A stretch of DNA of 7,368 bases. It comes from Aliarcobacter butzleri. GTDB lineage: Bacteria > Campylobacterota > Campylobacteria > Campylobacterales > Arcobacteraceae. Location of the stretch: contig JAAYJJ010000075.1 of NCBI GenBank assembly GCA_012522985.1, positions 1 through 7,368 on the forward strand, in the 5' to 3' direction. This document shows, in pieces, positions 1 to 6,864 of this stretch; positions within the stretch are counted from its first letter, which is position 1; the number at the start of each line of letters is the position of its first letter. Below the pieces are notes generated by a model that was not told the origin of the DNA, did not search any database, and saw nothing but the letters and a program-made list of their open reading frames with translations. The position numbers were made by a program, and so were the translations under genes.

Positions 1-852
1 AACAGAGGGTGGGTAGCCTCTACTTACTGGTGGCTCACCCGTACAAAGCCCTATTTCTCTTTGAGCCATAGCAAATCTTGTAACACTATCCATAATAAGC
101 AGTACATCATGTCCTTGATCTCTAAAAAACTCAGCAACCGCCATAGCTGTAAAAGCTCCATATTTTCTCATCAAAGCAGACTCATCACTAGTTGCAGCAA
201 TAATAACAGTATTTTCTAGATTACCGCCTAAGTTATACTGTATAAACTCTGGTATTTCTCTACCTCTTTCACCAATAAGAGCAACTACTTTGATTTGAGC
301 TTCACAACCCTTTACTATCATACCCATTAGGGTTGATTTTCCAACCCCACTTCCTGCAAATATACCTACTTTTTGCCCGTTGCCACTTGTAAGCATAGAG
401 TCTATGGCTTTTACACCTGTAGCAAAAACTTTATTGATAACTCCCCGCTCAAGTGGAGGAATACTAGGCTTATTTAGTGAAGATGTATAAGGTACATCTT
501 GAACCTTTCCACCATTATCTATAGGCTCACCTAGGGCATTTAGTACTCTTCCTAAAAGCCCATAACCACAGTTGATAGCAAGTCCTTCTTTTTGTAAAAA
601 GACTCTATCATTTATCCTAAAACCATCTATAAAAGAAAAAGGAACTATTTTAAAGTTTTCACCCTCAATAGCTGTTATCATCCCCAAAACTTTATATAGA
701 TTTTGTTCTGATTCTATTCTTACTGTATCACCAACGGCTACATCTATACCATTTGCTATAATAGTAGTTGCCGTTATATTTTTGATCCTTCCAAAAGGAA
801 TAACCAAATTTGTACTATCAATAGAGTTTATAAACTTTTCTAAATCTACCAT
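1..852 (-). CDS. fliI: FliI, flagellar type III export ATPase (C-terminus beyond window)
   Basis: This is the cytoplasmic ATPase of the flagellar type III export apparatus, related to the F1-ATPase beta subunit; it feeds rod, hook and filament subunits to the membrane gate. I translated 284 codons from the ATG at 852 to the window edge; family members are usually about 430-460 residues, so roughly a third is missing. Visible motifs: P-loop AGSGVGKST at residues 166-174 (Lys172), GERGREI at 194-200 with the expected catalytic Glu195, Walker B LLIMD at 251-255, then TRFAMAQREIG and GEPPVSRGYPPSV (272-284). The last motif normally has Thr where Val is seen here. The start is supported by AGAAGG five bases upstream and by a one-base overlap with the preceding stop (TAATG), which suggests translational coupling. 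No fliH or fliJ lies directly upstream; a TPR gene does. Identification as FliI rather than another F1-like ATPase rests on these motifs and the flagellar context. Confidence 0.96.
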   Translation of the reverse strand, partial: MVDLEKFINSIDSTNLVIPFGRIKNITATTIIANGIDVAVGDTVRIESEQNLYKVLGMITAIEGENFKIVPFSFIDGFRINDRVFLQKEGLAINCGYGLLGRVLNALGEPIDNGGKVQDVPYTSSLNKPSIPPLERGVINKVFATGVKAIDSMLTSGNGQKVGIFAGSGVGKSTLMGMIVKGCEAQIKVVALIGERGREIPEFIQYNLGGNLENTVIIAATSDESALMRKYGAFTAMAVAEFFRDQGHDVLLIMDSVTRFAMAQREIGLCTGEPPVSRGYPPSV

Positions 853-1883
853 TATAACCTTCTACACATCTGTTGATAGAGATTATTCTCTAAGCCTTCA
901 ACTTCTATACATTTATCTACATACTCTTGCATAAGATCAAAGTTAAGCATATTTTTATAGATTTTTGCTTTTTCATAATAGATCTTAACAAGATCTTCAT
1001 TTTTGATTAGTCTGCTTTTTTGCACTCCCTCATCAAGGAATAAAAGAGCTTTATTATACTCTTTTTTATCAAACTCATTTTTAGATAGCTCCATCTCTAC
1101 AAAAGGAGAGTATATCATAGCATTAAAGCTCTCTTGTTTTTGATAGAGTTCATTTAACACTTCAAGAGCCTTTTTATTTTGTTTTTGTTTTAAAAGATAA
1201 AAATAGTATCTATAATAAAAGTCCAAAATCATAGGATTTTTTTCATTATACTCTATTAGATCTGGTGTTTTTTGAGCATTTGCAAAAAATCTATCTAATA
1301 AAAACTTATCATCTTTTTGACTTAAAATCAAAAACTTATATAAAAACTCCTCTTTATTTATAGTTGGATTATTTACCATTTCTACTTTTAGGCTAAGATT
1401 ATAAGCCTCATCTAACAATCCTAGATTAATAGCAGCTTGTTCTAAAGAAAAGTAGATTTTAGCATCTCTAGAGCTATTATAACTCTCTTTTGCTAGATAA
1501 AAAAACTTCTCATTTGGATAATCAACCATACATCTAAAAAACCCATCTGCTCTTTTTTCATCTTCTATGATTTTATAAAAAGTCTCATCGTTGATATAAT
1601 TAACAACTTTCAATATATCTTTACATCTATTTTGTTCTATATAATCACTCACCATATTAAGCATAACTATATTATATAACTCATCTATATTATTATAAGC
1701 AAATTTTTTCATAATAGAATCTGGTATTTTATCGTAGATTTTTTTTGCTTTTAAAATACTATCATAATCTTTTATTTGTGTTAGATTAATAAGCTCTTGA
1801 ACCAAAACTTTTTGCTCTATTGCAAAAGATTCTGGATATCTTTCCACCAAAATCATAGGTTCAAGCTTACCCTCTCTCATCAA
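852..1883 (-). CDS. TPR-rich protein, probably the C-terminal part of a split PflA-like motor protein
   Basis: The 343-codon frame opens with TTG (1883) followed by ATG (1880) and ends one base into fliI. The product is highly helical and carries TPR-like helix pairs at about residues 144-168, 222-250, 262-290 and 299-326, the best being the run starting DKKEYNKALLFLDEG. It has no signal peptide and no membrane segment of its own. Four Cys are present (87, 118, 325, 340). The start is doubtful: neither TTG nor ATG has an AGGA-like site at the 5-6 base spacing seen for most other genes here, and the frame stays open upstream to 2027 with TPR-like sequence. I infer that this is the C-terminal part of the protein whose N-terminus is encoded at 2845-1988. 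PflA of Campylobacter and Helicobacter, a periplasmic TPR scaffold needed for stator assembly, is the best candidate family, but I assign it from architecture and context, not from a search. An independent TPR protein starting at 1880 remains possible. Confidence 0.7.
   Translation of the reverse strand: MMREGKLEPMILVERYPESFAIEQKVLVQELINLTQIKDYDSILKAKKIYDKIPDSIMKKFAYNNIDELYNIVMLNMVSDYIEQNRCKDILKVVNYINDETFYKIIEDEKRADGFFRCMVDYPNEKFFYLAKESYNSSRDAKIYFSLEQAAINLGLLDEAYNLSLKVEMVNNPTINKEEFLYKFLILSQKDDKFLLDRFFANAQKTPDLIEYNEKNPMILDFYYRYYFYLLKQKQNKKALEVLNELYQKQESFNAMIYSPFVEMELSKNEFDKKEYNKALLFLDEGVQKSRLIKNEDLVKIYYEKAKIYKNMLNFDLMQEYVDKCIEVEGLENNLYQQMCRRL
858..863 (-). promoter_or_regulatory. Ribosome binding site of fliI
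   Basis: AGAAGG on the minus strand lies five bases before the fliI ATG at 852, inside the last codons of the upstream TPR frame. It fixes the fliI start and fits reinitiation at the TAATG stop-start overlap. Confidence 0.75.
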
Positions 1884-2027
1884 AATCTCATCTATATAGA
1901 TTTTGGAGTTTTTGGCATATCTTCCATCTCTATAGCTATTATATAGCTCTTCAAAAAGAGTTTTTGCTTTTTGTAAATACTCTTTATTTAATAATACATA
2001 TCCATATATGAAACTGCTAAGCGGTAT
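1884..2027 (-). other. Open, protein-like frame extension upstream of the second TPR frame, without a start codon
   Basis: In the frame of the downstream TPR gene there is no stop between 2027 and 1883 (the stop TAA is at 2030-2028) and no ATG, GTG or TTG until 1883. The 48 codons read as a plausible TPR unit: YLQKAKTLFEELYNSY, then GRYAKNSKIYIDEIL, matching the pattern of an alpha-helical hairpin. It overlaps the end of the upstream TPR frame by 40 bases (2027-1988). This is coding-type sequence that needs translation to arrive from another frame. Confidence 0.65.
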
Positions 2028-2845
2028 TTAAACTCCTCTAGCAAAAAAGGACTACTAGTATGTTCTATTAACTCTTCTAATACTTTTGCAGCAGCTTCTG
2101 GCATATTATGCTCTTGCATTTTTTTAACTTTTTCCATAGCTTCATAACTATTATTTATATAAAAGCTTATATTATTATTTATAACTTGCATAATCAAATC
2201 ATATGCTTTATTCTCTTCTTCATTTAATAAAAACACATCAAATAGCTCTTGAGCTACAATAGTAGCAACATCTAAATCATCTGTTTTAGTTAAAATATCA
2301 TATAACATTCTAGTACTTTTTTTATACTCTTTTTTATATGTAAAAAGTTTTGATTGATATATTGTACCATATGCTTGAATAAGTGGATCATCAAAGCTTT
2401 TTGATAACATTTTTGCAAAATATTCAGCCTCATCTAGTTTATTGATTTTTAAAAACATATCTATCAATAGCATATAAGCTCTTGGTAAATCATCTTCATG
2501 TATAATAGATGAATTAATAGCCTTCTCTAGAGCATTTGAGCCATCTATGGAGTATCTTTTTGCCTCTTTTTTAAGCATTATTTCACTTTTTAGCAAAATA
2601 ATAGGAGAGTTTAAAATATCTATTTTATTTGAATTTTCCATCTCTATAATCTTATCTAGGGCTAAATCAATATTTCCTTCTTTAAAGATAGTAGAAATAG
2701 CTTTTAGATGCTCATATCCATCTAAGATTGCTTTTTGTTCAGAAAAAGAGATTTGATGTCCATCTATACCTATATAACTATATGTAAAATCTTTTTCTGC
2801 ATACAAATAAAATATAGTACAAAATAGTACAAAAATTATTCTCAT
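1988..2845 (-). CDS. Exported TPR protein, probable N-terminal part of PflA-like flagellar motor protein
   Basis: The 285-codon frame begins with a short signal peptide: Arg2, a hydrophobic core at residues 3-15, and a likely cut after Ala16 (LYA before Glu17), so the product should be periplasmic. The Cys at 9 is preceded by Phe and does not make a lipobox. The rest is helical, with TPR-like hairpins at about 123-154 (LDEAEYFAKMLSKSFDDP), 158-186 and 238-266; the stretch at 17-36 may be a small non-TPR segment. The start is firm: AAAGG six bases upstream, and the ATG overlaps the flhB stop as ATGA, a translational-coupling arrangement. The C-terminus stops abruptly in the middle of a TPR helix (RLAVSYMDMYY), and the missing continuation appears in the next frame. 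A periplasmic TPR protein coupled to export-gate genes fits a motor scaffold such as PflA. That name is an inference; the signal peptide, the repeats and the coupling are seen. Confidence 0.8.
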   Translation of the reverse strand: MRIIFVLFCTIFYLYAEKDFTYSYIGIDGHQISFSEQKAILDGYEHLKAISTIFKEGNIDLALDKIIEMENSNKIDILNSPIILLKSEIMLKKEAKRYSIDGSNALEKAINSSIIHEDDLPRAYMLLIDMFLKINKLDEAEYFAKMLSKSFDDPLIQAYGTIYQSKLFTYKKEYKKSTRMLYDILTKTDDLDVATIVAQELFDVFLLNEEENKAYDLIMQVINNNISFYINNSYEAMEKVKKMQEHNMPEAAAKVLEELIEHTSSPFLLEEFKYRLAVSYMDMYY

Positions 2846-3894
2846 TTTTTACCTTTTTTTAACTCATAAACATAACTAAAAATCTCAGCCATTGCCTTAT
2901 AAAACTCCTCTGGAATCTCTCTATCAACCTCTACTTGATCATATATAGCTCTTGCTAAAGATGGATTTTCTATTATAGGAATATCATTATCCATAGCAAT
3001 CTCTTTGATCCGTAAAGCTAAGAAGTCTATCCCTTTTGCCACTACCATAGGAGCTGCATTTTTTTGATTGTCATATTGTAAGGCTATTGCATAATGTGTT
3101 GGATTGGTTATAACAACATCTGCATCAGGAACATTTGACATCATCCTCCTCATAGCCATCTTCATCTGGATACCTCTAATCCTTGATTTTACTTGAGGAT
3201 CCCCTTCCATATTTTTATATTCATCTTTAATCTCTTGTTTACTCATTCTTAAAGATTTCATATAATAAAAGTGAGTAAAATAATAGTCAATTATAGCAAA
3301 AATTATAATAATAAGCAAAATTGTAGATAAAAAAAAGATTAAAAGAGTATGAATGTCATCTAAAGTATCACTTAATCCTTTGTCCATCATATGTAAAATA
3401 TCTTCACCATATATCATAAATAGTACTACCATAACTATAAATATTATAGTTAATTTTATAGTAAGCTTTAGTGCTTCAAGGAGTTTTTTTAGTGAAAATA
3501 TATTTTTTATACCACTTATGGGATTAAGGTTTTCAAATTTTAGCTTTATAGGTACTGCTACCCACCCAAATTGAACAAGATTTGCTACTATAGCAAACAA
3601 AAGTATAGTAAGAAGCAAAGGAGCTAATGCAAAAATGACTGATTCATAAATATGTCCTATTATCTTTATATAAACCAAAGAATTTAGCTCTTTTCCTATA
3701 AAAGAGTAGGTATAAAACATTATTCGTTGTATCTCTTTTAGTAAAAAATCAGAAAAAAAGAGTAAAAAAAGCGTTCCAAAAAAGAGTATAGTAGCCCCTG
3801 TTACTTCCATAGATTTAGGAACATTACCCTCACCCTTGGCATCGTCAAGTTTCTTGGAGGTAGGTTCTTCTGTTTTTTCTTCTTCATCAGCCAT
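2842..3894 (-). CDS. flhB: FlhB, flagellar export gate and substrate-specificity switch protein
   Basis: This inner-membrane protein of the flagellar type III export gate has a cytoplasmic C-terminal domain that switches export from rod/hook to filament substrates after autocleavage. At 350 residues it has normal length for the family. Order: charged N-terminus with the family signature TEEPTSKKLDDAKGEGNVPKS (split here as TEEPTSKKLDDAK, GEGNVPKS; residues 8-28), four hydrophobic segments at about 32-51, 80-110, 143-162 and 181-206, the linker with MSKQEIKDEYKNMEGDP (217-233), and the cytoplasmic domain with the autocleavage motif NPTH at 264-267 (bases 3094-3105), all intact. Further family features follow, such as VVAKGID (284-290) and IIENPSLARAIY (307-318). 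The ATG at 3894 has AGGA six bases upstream and lies 15 bases after the fliR stop. Its end overlaps the next gene by four bases. FliK encoded upstream in the same operon is its expected partner in the switch. The NPTH motif and flagellar neighbours argue against an injectisome YscU homologue. Confidence 0.98.
   Translation of the reverse strand: MADEEEKTEEPTSKKLDDAKGEGNVPKSMEVTGATILFFGTLFLLFFSDFLLKEIQRIMFYTYSFIGKELNSLVYIKIIGHIYESVIFALAPLLLTILLFAIVANLVQFGWVAVPIKLKFENLNPISGIKNIFSLKKLLEALKLTIKLTIIFIVMVVLFMIYGEDILHMMDKGLSDTLDDIHTLLIFFLSTILLIIIIFAIIDYYFTHFYYMKSLRMSKQEIKDEYKNMEGDPQVKSRIRGIQMKMAMRRMMSNVPDADVVITNPTHYAIALQYDNQKNAAPMVVAKGIDFLALRIKEIAMDNDIPIIENPSLARAIYDQVEVDREIPEEFYKAMAEIFSYVYELKKGKK
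2852..2856 (-). promoter_or_regulatory. Ribosome binding site of the exported TPR protein
   Basis: AAAGG on the minus strand lies six bases before the ATG at 2845, within the lysine-rich last codons of flhB. Together with the ATGA overlap it supports coupled translation of flhB and the TPR gene. Confidence 0.65.
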
Positions 3895-3909
3895 ATTAAA
3901 TCCTAGTTC

Positions 3910-4662
3910 TTAATAACTAAACATATCTATAAAATAGTTTCTAAAAGCTTCCATAATCATATCCAAAGCAAACATCATAAACAAAAAGATCAATGCAAAC
4001 TTTAACTGAAAAGTGATAACAAAAGGTGAAAAAGCGGGCATTGACTTTGTACCATATCCATAATAAACATCTAGCACAAAAGCTATAAAAAAGAGTGGAA
4101 AGGCAAAAGAAAAAGAAAAAGCAAACATCCTTTTTATCTCTACTATAGCTATACCTATACCATCAACACTATATAAGTTAAAAGTTCCTAGTTCTACCAT
4201 ATTAAAACTACTACTTAACATAACTATTGTTGTTTCATACATACCTGAATTAAAAAAAAACAATATAGCTACTATATATAAAAATCTACTTACAATGCTT
4301 TCTTGTGTTCCACTAGCTGGATCAAACATATTTGCCATAGATAGTGCTGTAGCATAGGCTACAAAATCCCCTATTATCCTAATAGCAGCAAATAGTACTG
4401 TAAAAAACATAGAACCTATAAGACCAAGAGTAATCTCTCCTATAATTCCATCTATAAAACTTATTTGATCAATCTCATAATTGATTTTTACCATAGGAAA
4501 TAAAAACAAAGACAAAAAAAGTGCAAAAGAGACTCTAATATTTGCACTTACACTATTATGCCCAAAAATAGGCATAAATGCAACAAATGCCAACACCCTA
4601 GCAAAAAGCATCATAAAGTTATATAAAACCACCTCATCAAATAAAGATATTAACTCCTGCAT
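3910..4662 (-). CDS. fliR: FliR, flagellar export gate membrane protein
   Basis: FliR forms the core of the flagellar type III export gate with FliP and FliQ in the inner membrane, inside the MS ring. The 250-residue length is normal for the family. About six hydrophobic stretches are visible near residues 14-34, 43-60, 70-98, 126-150, 178-201 and 214-237. Family-type motifs are FARVLAFVAFMPIFG (20-34), DPASGTQ (114-120) and the FPL...GYGTKSMP segment followed by FVITFQLK (188-221). In many FliR proteins the last region reads P-Q-x-N/S-x-F; here it is P-A-F-S-P-F, so the usual Gln is absent. The ATG at 4662 lies 16 bases after the fliK stop, with only a weak AGAGAT eight bases upstream, so translation may depend partly on ribosomes arriving from fliK. 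flhB follows after 15 bases, the common fliR-flhB pairing. SpaR/YscT injectisome relatives are unlikely in this context. Confidence 0.95.
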   Translation of the reverse strand: MQELISLFDEVVLYNFMMLFARVLAFVAFMPIFGHNSVSANIRVSFALFLSLFLFPMVKINYEIDQISFIDGIIGEITLGLIGSMFFTVLFAAIRIIGDFVAYATALSMANMFDPASGTQESIVSRFLYIVAILFFFNSGMYETTIVMLSSSFNMVELGTFNLYSVDGIGIAIVEIKRMFAFSFSFAFPLFFIAFVLDVYYGYGTKSMPAFSPFVITFQLKFALIFLFMMFALDMIMEAFRNYFIDMFSY

Positions 4663-4678
4663 AAAAGTTTATCTCTAT

Positions 4679-6853
4679 TTAGAAATAAGTTGCACTATAC
4701 TTGGCTTCTTTTTGTGTTTGTATAATCTCACTTGAAGAGATAAACTCCTCATCCTTTTCTTGTCTATTTTCTTTATTTTCTTGATTATTTTGTTTATTTT
4801 CTTGTGAGTTTTGATTTTGTCCATCTGGATCTAGCTTAAACTCAAGTTCAAAATTATTACTATTATCAAAACTTCTTTGTAGAGCATTTCTTAACTCTTG
4901 TTGATTTGAAATCATTGCTTCATGTGTTGAGGCTTGTGATAAATTCATACTAATATTTAGGCTATTATCTATTCTTTGAGATCTTATCAAAATAGCTATA
5001 GTCCCTAGATTTGCTGGATTTAAAGAGATCCTAAAAGCAGTCATTGGTGGCTTGTAGTTTGCATACATAGCCCTTGCTACATCAGACATCATAGAACTAA
5101 GTCTTTGTTTTGCTCCTATTATTTTACTTTGAATCTGCTCTACTTCAAGATCACTTACTTGTATCTCTACAACCTTTTGTATAGTTGTTTCATTATATTC
5201 ATTTTTTACTTGATTTGTATTATTTATCTTATTATCAAGATTATCAAATATCAATTCATTTTTAATATCAAATCTCTTATTATCATAGCTTTTTTCTATT
5301 GCTGCTCTAGCTATACTTATATCACTTTGTTTTAAACTCTCTTTTTTGATATCTATATTAGATTCTAACATATCATCACTACTTAAATCTTCAACACTTT
5401 CTAAATTTAACCCCAACATATCTGCACTTTTTTGAAGATCACCCACACTACTAGCATTTAGGGCTATCTCTTTTGCATTAAAGGCATTAGAAATAGCAGC
5501 CAATGAGATATTTTTAGAAACTGAACTTTTATATATACTTTCTAATAGCTCACTTTTTGCACTATTATCTAAATCTTTGATATTTACCAAAATCTTTTCA
5601 TCTACAAACATCTCTTTTGTAAACTCTTTTAAGGCACTATTTTGTTCTTTTGAAACTGTTTTTAAAGACTCTTGTAATAACTTATCCAATAAACTAATAT
5701 CTTTTTCTACTTTAGACTCTATTTTACTGTTTGTGTTTATCTCACTTGTAGTTATCTCTTCTGTTTTTACAACTTCTTGTGATATCAAAAGCTCTTGTGG
5801 TACAGCTATATTTGATAAGTTTTGTCTATTTGTTATAGCCTCTACTTTGGCTAAATCTTTACTATCTTGAGCTATTTTATCACTACTATCTATATTGATA
5901 GTTATATTATTTATATTTTTATCTATAGTACTATCTAGACTCTTTTTTTGATCTAGGGTATCTTGATCTTGTACTAAAAGTGGCTCTTTTTCTATATTGC
6001 TTTGATCTTTTGTAGTTACGCTCTTTATAGGGCTTTTTTCTATTTTATTACTCTCTTCTAAAGAGATATCTTTTATTATCTCTACACCACTTAATTCTTT
6101 TGGTTTTTGTCCTTGATGATTAATCTCTTCTTTTATTTTAGGTAGTGCCTCTTTTATAAGCTTGTCTAATAGACTTATATCCTCTTTATCTTTTATAGGT
6201 AGTTCATTATTTTTACTAATGCTTTCTTTTTTATCTATCTCTATTGGCTTTATAGAAACATTTTCTTGAAGATCTTTTTTATCACTATTTTTACTTTGAT
6301 TAGCTTCAACTATCTCTTCTTTTTGAACTTGCTCTTTTTTAGGTAACTCTTCTTTTATATTATCTTGCTCTAAGCTTGGTATTATAGTTTTTAAATCAAC
6401 ACTATTTTTACTTGTTTTATCTATATCAACTTTACTCTCTTTATCTTGTTTTAGATTATTTACCTGTTTTAAAATCTCTAAAGATGAGTTTGTTGATGGT
6501 ATTGGCTCTTTTTCTTCTTGTGTAGGTATTTGCTCATTTTGTACAATAGTTTTTGTATCTATAGCCTTATTTTCAGATTCTTTTATAAGAGTTTGAGTAT
6601 TTTTGCTTTCTTGGATATTTTTTTGCTCTATTTTGATAGGTTTTTCTTTTATAAGCCCCTCTTTAAACACCTCTTCAAGTCCAACTTCACTTTCAAAACT
6701 ATTTGCTAAATTAGTAGATGTGTCTGGTTGTTGTGATATATTTTTTAACATATCATCAAACAAAGAACTACCCTCTTTTTGAGTTTTTGACTCACCTACT
6801 TTTTGTTTACTTGTATTTAACAGTGTATCAAATAAAGATAGCTCTTGTGTCAT
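4679..6853 (-). CDS. fliK: FliK-type flagellar hook-length control protein
   Basis: FliK is secreted during hook growth and, at the right hook length, its C-terminal domain acts on FlhB to switch export to filament proteins. The 724-residue product is large compared with enterobacterial FliK (about 400). Residues 1-400 are Lys/Glu/Asn/Ser/Gln-rich and look disordered, as expected of a molecular ruler. Residues about 575-675 form the Flg_hook-type domain: a helix (IIGAKQRLSSMMSDVARAM), then FRISLNPANLGTIAILI (607-623), close to the family L-x-P-x-x-L-G core, and a final helix containing ELRNALQRSF. After it comes a Gln/Asn/Glu-rich tail (679-701) and a short end. Four copies of an SL[LF]D-x-[LM]-L motif lie at 6-12, 30-36, 227-233 and 387-393. 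The ATG at 6853 has AAGGA six bases upstream and starts 11 bases after the flgC stop. The name rests on the C-terminal domain plus the fliR-flhB context; the N-terminal part is not conserved enough to help. Confidence 0.88.
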   Translation of the reverse strand: MTQELSLFDTLLNTSKQKVGESKTQKEGSSLFDDMLKNISQQPDTSTNLANSFESEVGLEEVFKEGLIKEKPIKIEQKNIQESKNTQTLIKESENKAIDTKTIVQNEQIPTQEEKEPIPSTNSSLEILKQVNNLKQDKESKVDIDKTSKNSVDLKTIIPSLEQDNIKEELPKKEQVQKEEIVEANQSKNSDKKDLQENVSIKPIEIDKKESISKNNELPIKDKEDISLLDKLIKEALPKIKEEINHQGQKPKELSGVEIIKDISLEESNKIEKSPIKSVTTKDQSNIEKEPLLVQDQDTLDQKKSLDSTIDKNINNITINIDSSDKIAQDSKDLAKVEAITNRQNLSNIAVPQELLISQEVVKTEEITTSEINTNSKIESKVEKDISLLDKLLQESLKTVSKEQNSALKEFTKEMFVDEKILVNIKDLDNSAKSELLESIYKSSVSKNISLAAISNAFNAKEIALNASSVGDLQKSADMLGLNLESVEDLSSDDMLESNIDIKKESLKQSDISIARAAIEKSYDNKRFDIKNELIFDNLDNKINNTNQVKNEYNETTIQKVVEIQVSDLEVEQIQSKIIGAKQRLSSMMSDVARAMYANYKPPMTAFRISLNPANLGTIAILIRSQRIDNSLNISMNLSQASTHEAMISNQQELRNALQRSFDNSNNFELEFKLDPDGQNQNSQENKQNNQENKENRQEKDEEFISSSEIIQTQKEAKYSATYF

Positions 6854-6859
6854 CTCTTA

Positions 6860-6864
6860 TCCTT
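6860..6864 (-). promoter_or_regulatory. Ribosome binding site of fliK
   Basis: AAGGA lies six bases before the fliK ATG at 6853 and directly after the flgC stop codon. It fixes the start of a gene whose N-terminus is too variable to decide by homology. Confidence 0.7.

Larger units (their letters stand above)
852..2845 (-). pseudogene. Probable single PflA-like TPR gene interrupted by a frameshift
   Basis: Both TPR frames taken together span 1994 bases, one short of a multiple of three. Adding one base, or removing two, between 2027 and 1988 gives one continuous protein of about 663-664 residues: a signal peptide followed by TPR-type helices to the end. Campylobacter and Helicobacter PflA proteins are of similar build and somewhat longer (close to 800 residues, from family knowledge). 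Removing one AT unit from the short ATATAT tract at 2004-2009 would join LAVSY directly to GYVLLNKEYLQKA, while rereading one base at 1991 would give MDMYYLNKEYLQKA. I see no canonical X-XXY-YYZ slippery heptamer in the overlap, so programmed frameshifting is not favoured. A real mutation, an assembly error, or two separate genes are the remaining options. The gene symbol is left empty because the PflA assignment is inferred. Confidence 0.5.

Noticed and set aside
572..934. Plus-strand open frame of 120 codons opposite fliI and the TPR gene
   Set aside because: It lies antisense to well-supported fliI sequence, crosses the TPR-fliI junction, shows no recognisable family, and arises from AT-rich DNA lacking stops.
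1988..2030. Programmed -1 ribosomal frameshift joining the two TPR frames
   Set aside because: No X-XXY-YYZ slippery heptamer in the correct frame is seen in the 40-base overlap, and the TTTAAAT just upstream is out of phase and lies before the stop of the second frame.
2798..2845. Lipoprotein signal (Cys at residue 9) in the exported TPR protein
   Set aside because: The residue before Cys is Phe, not Gly/Ala/Ser, so the lipobox rule is not met; an ordinary signal peptide cut after Ala16 fits better.
4671..4681. Terminator or promoter between fliK and fliR
   Set aside because: The gap is only 16 bases with no inverted repeat; it is ordinary intra-operon spacing.
4751..4819. CRISPR or tandem DNA repeat in the T-rich stretch at the fliK 3' end
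   Set aside because: The repetition follows Gln/Asn/Glu codons of the protein, with imperfect units and no spacers, so it is low-complexity coding sequence.
5105..5870. Plus-strand open frames opposite fliK (also 6518-6709)
   Set aside because: Their hydrophobic Phe/Ile/Leu/Tyr-rich translations are the complement of Lys/Glu/Asn-rich fliK codons; no start signals or domains support them.
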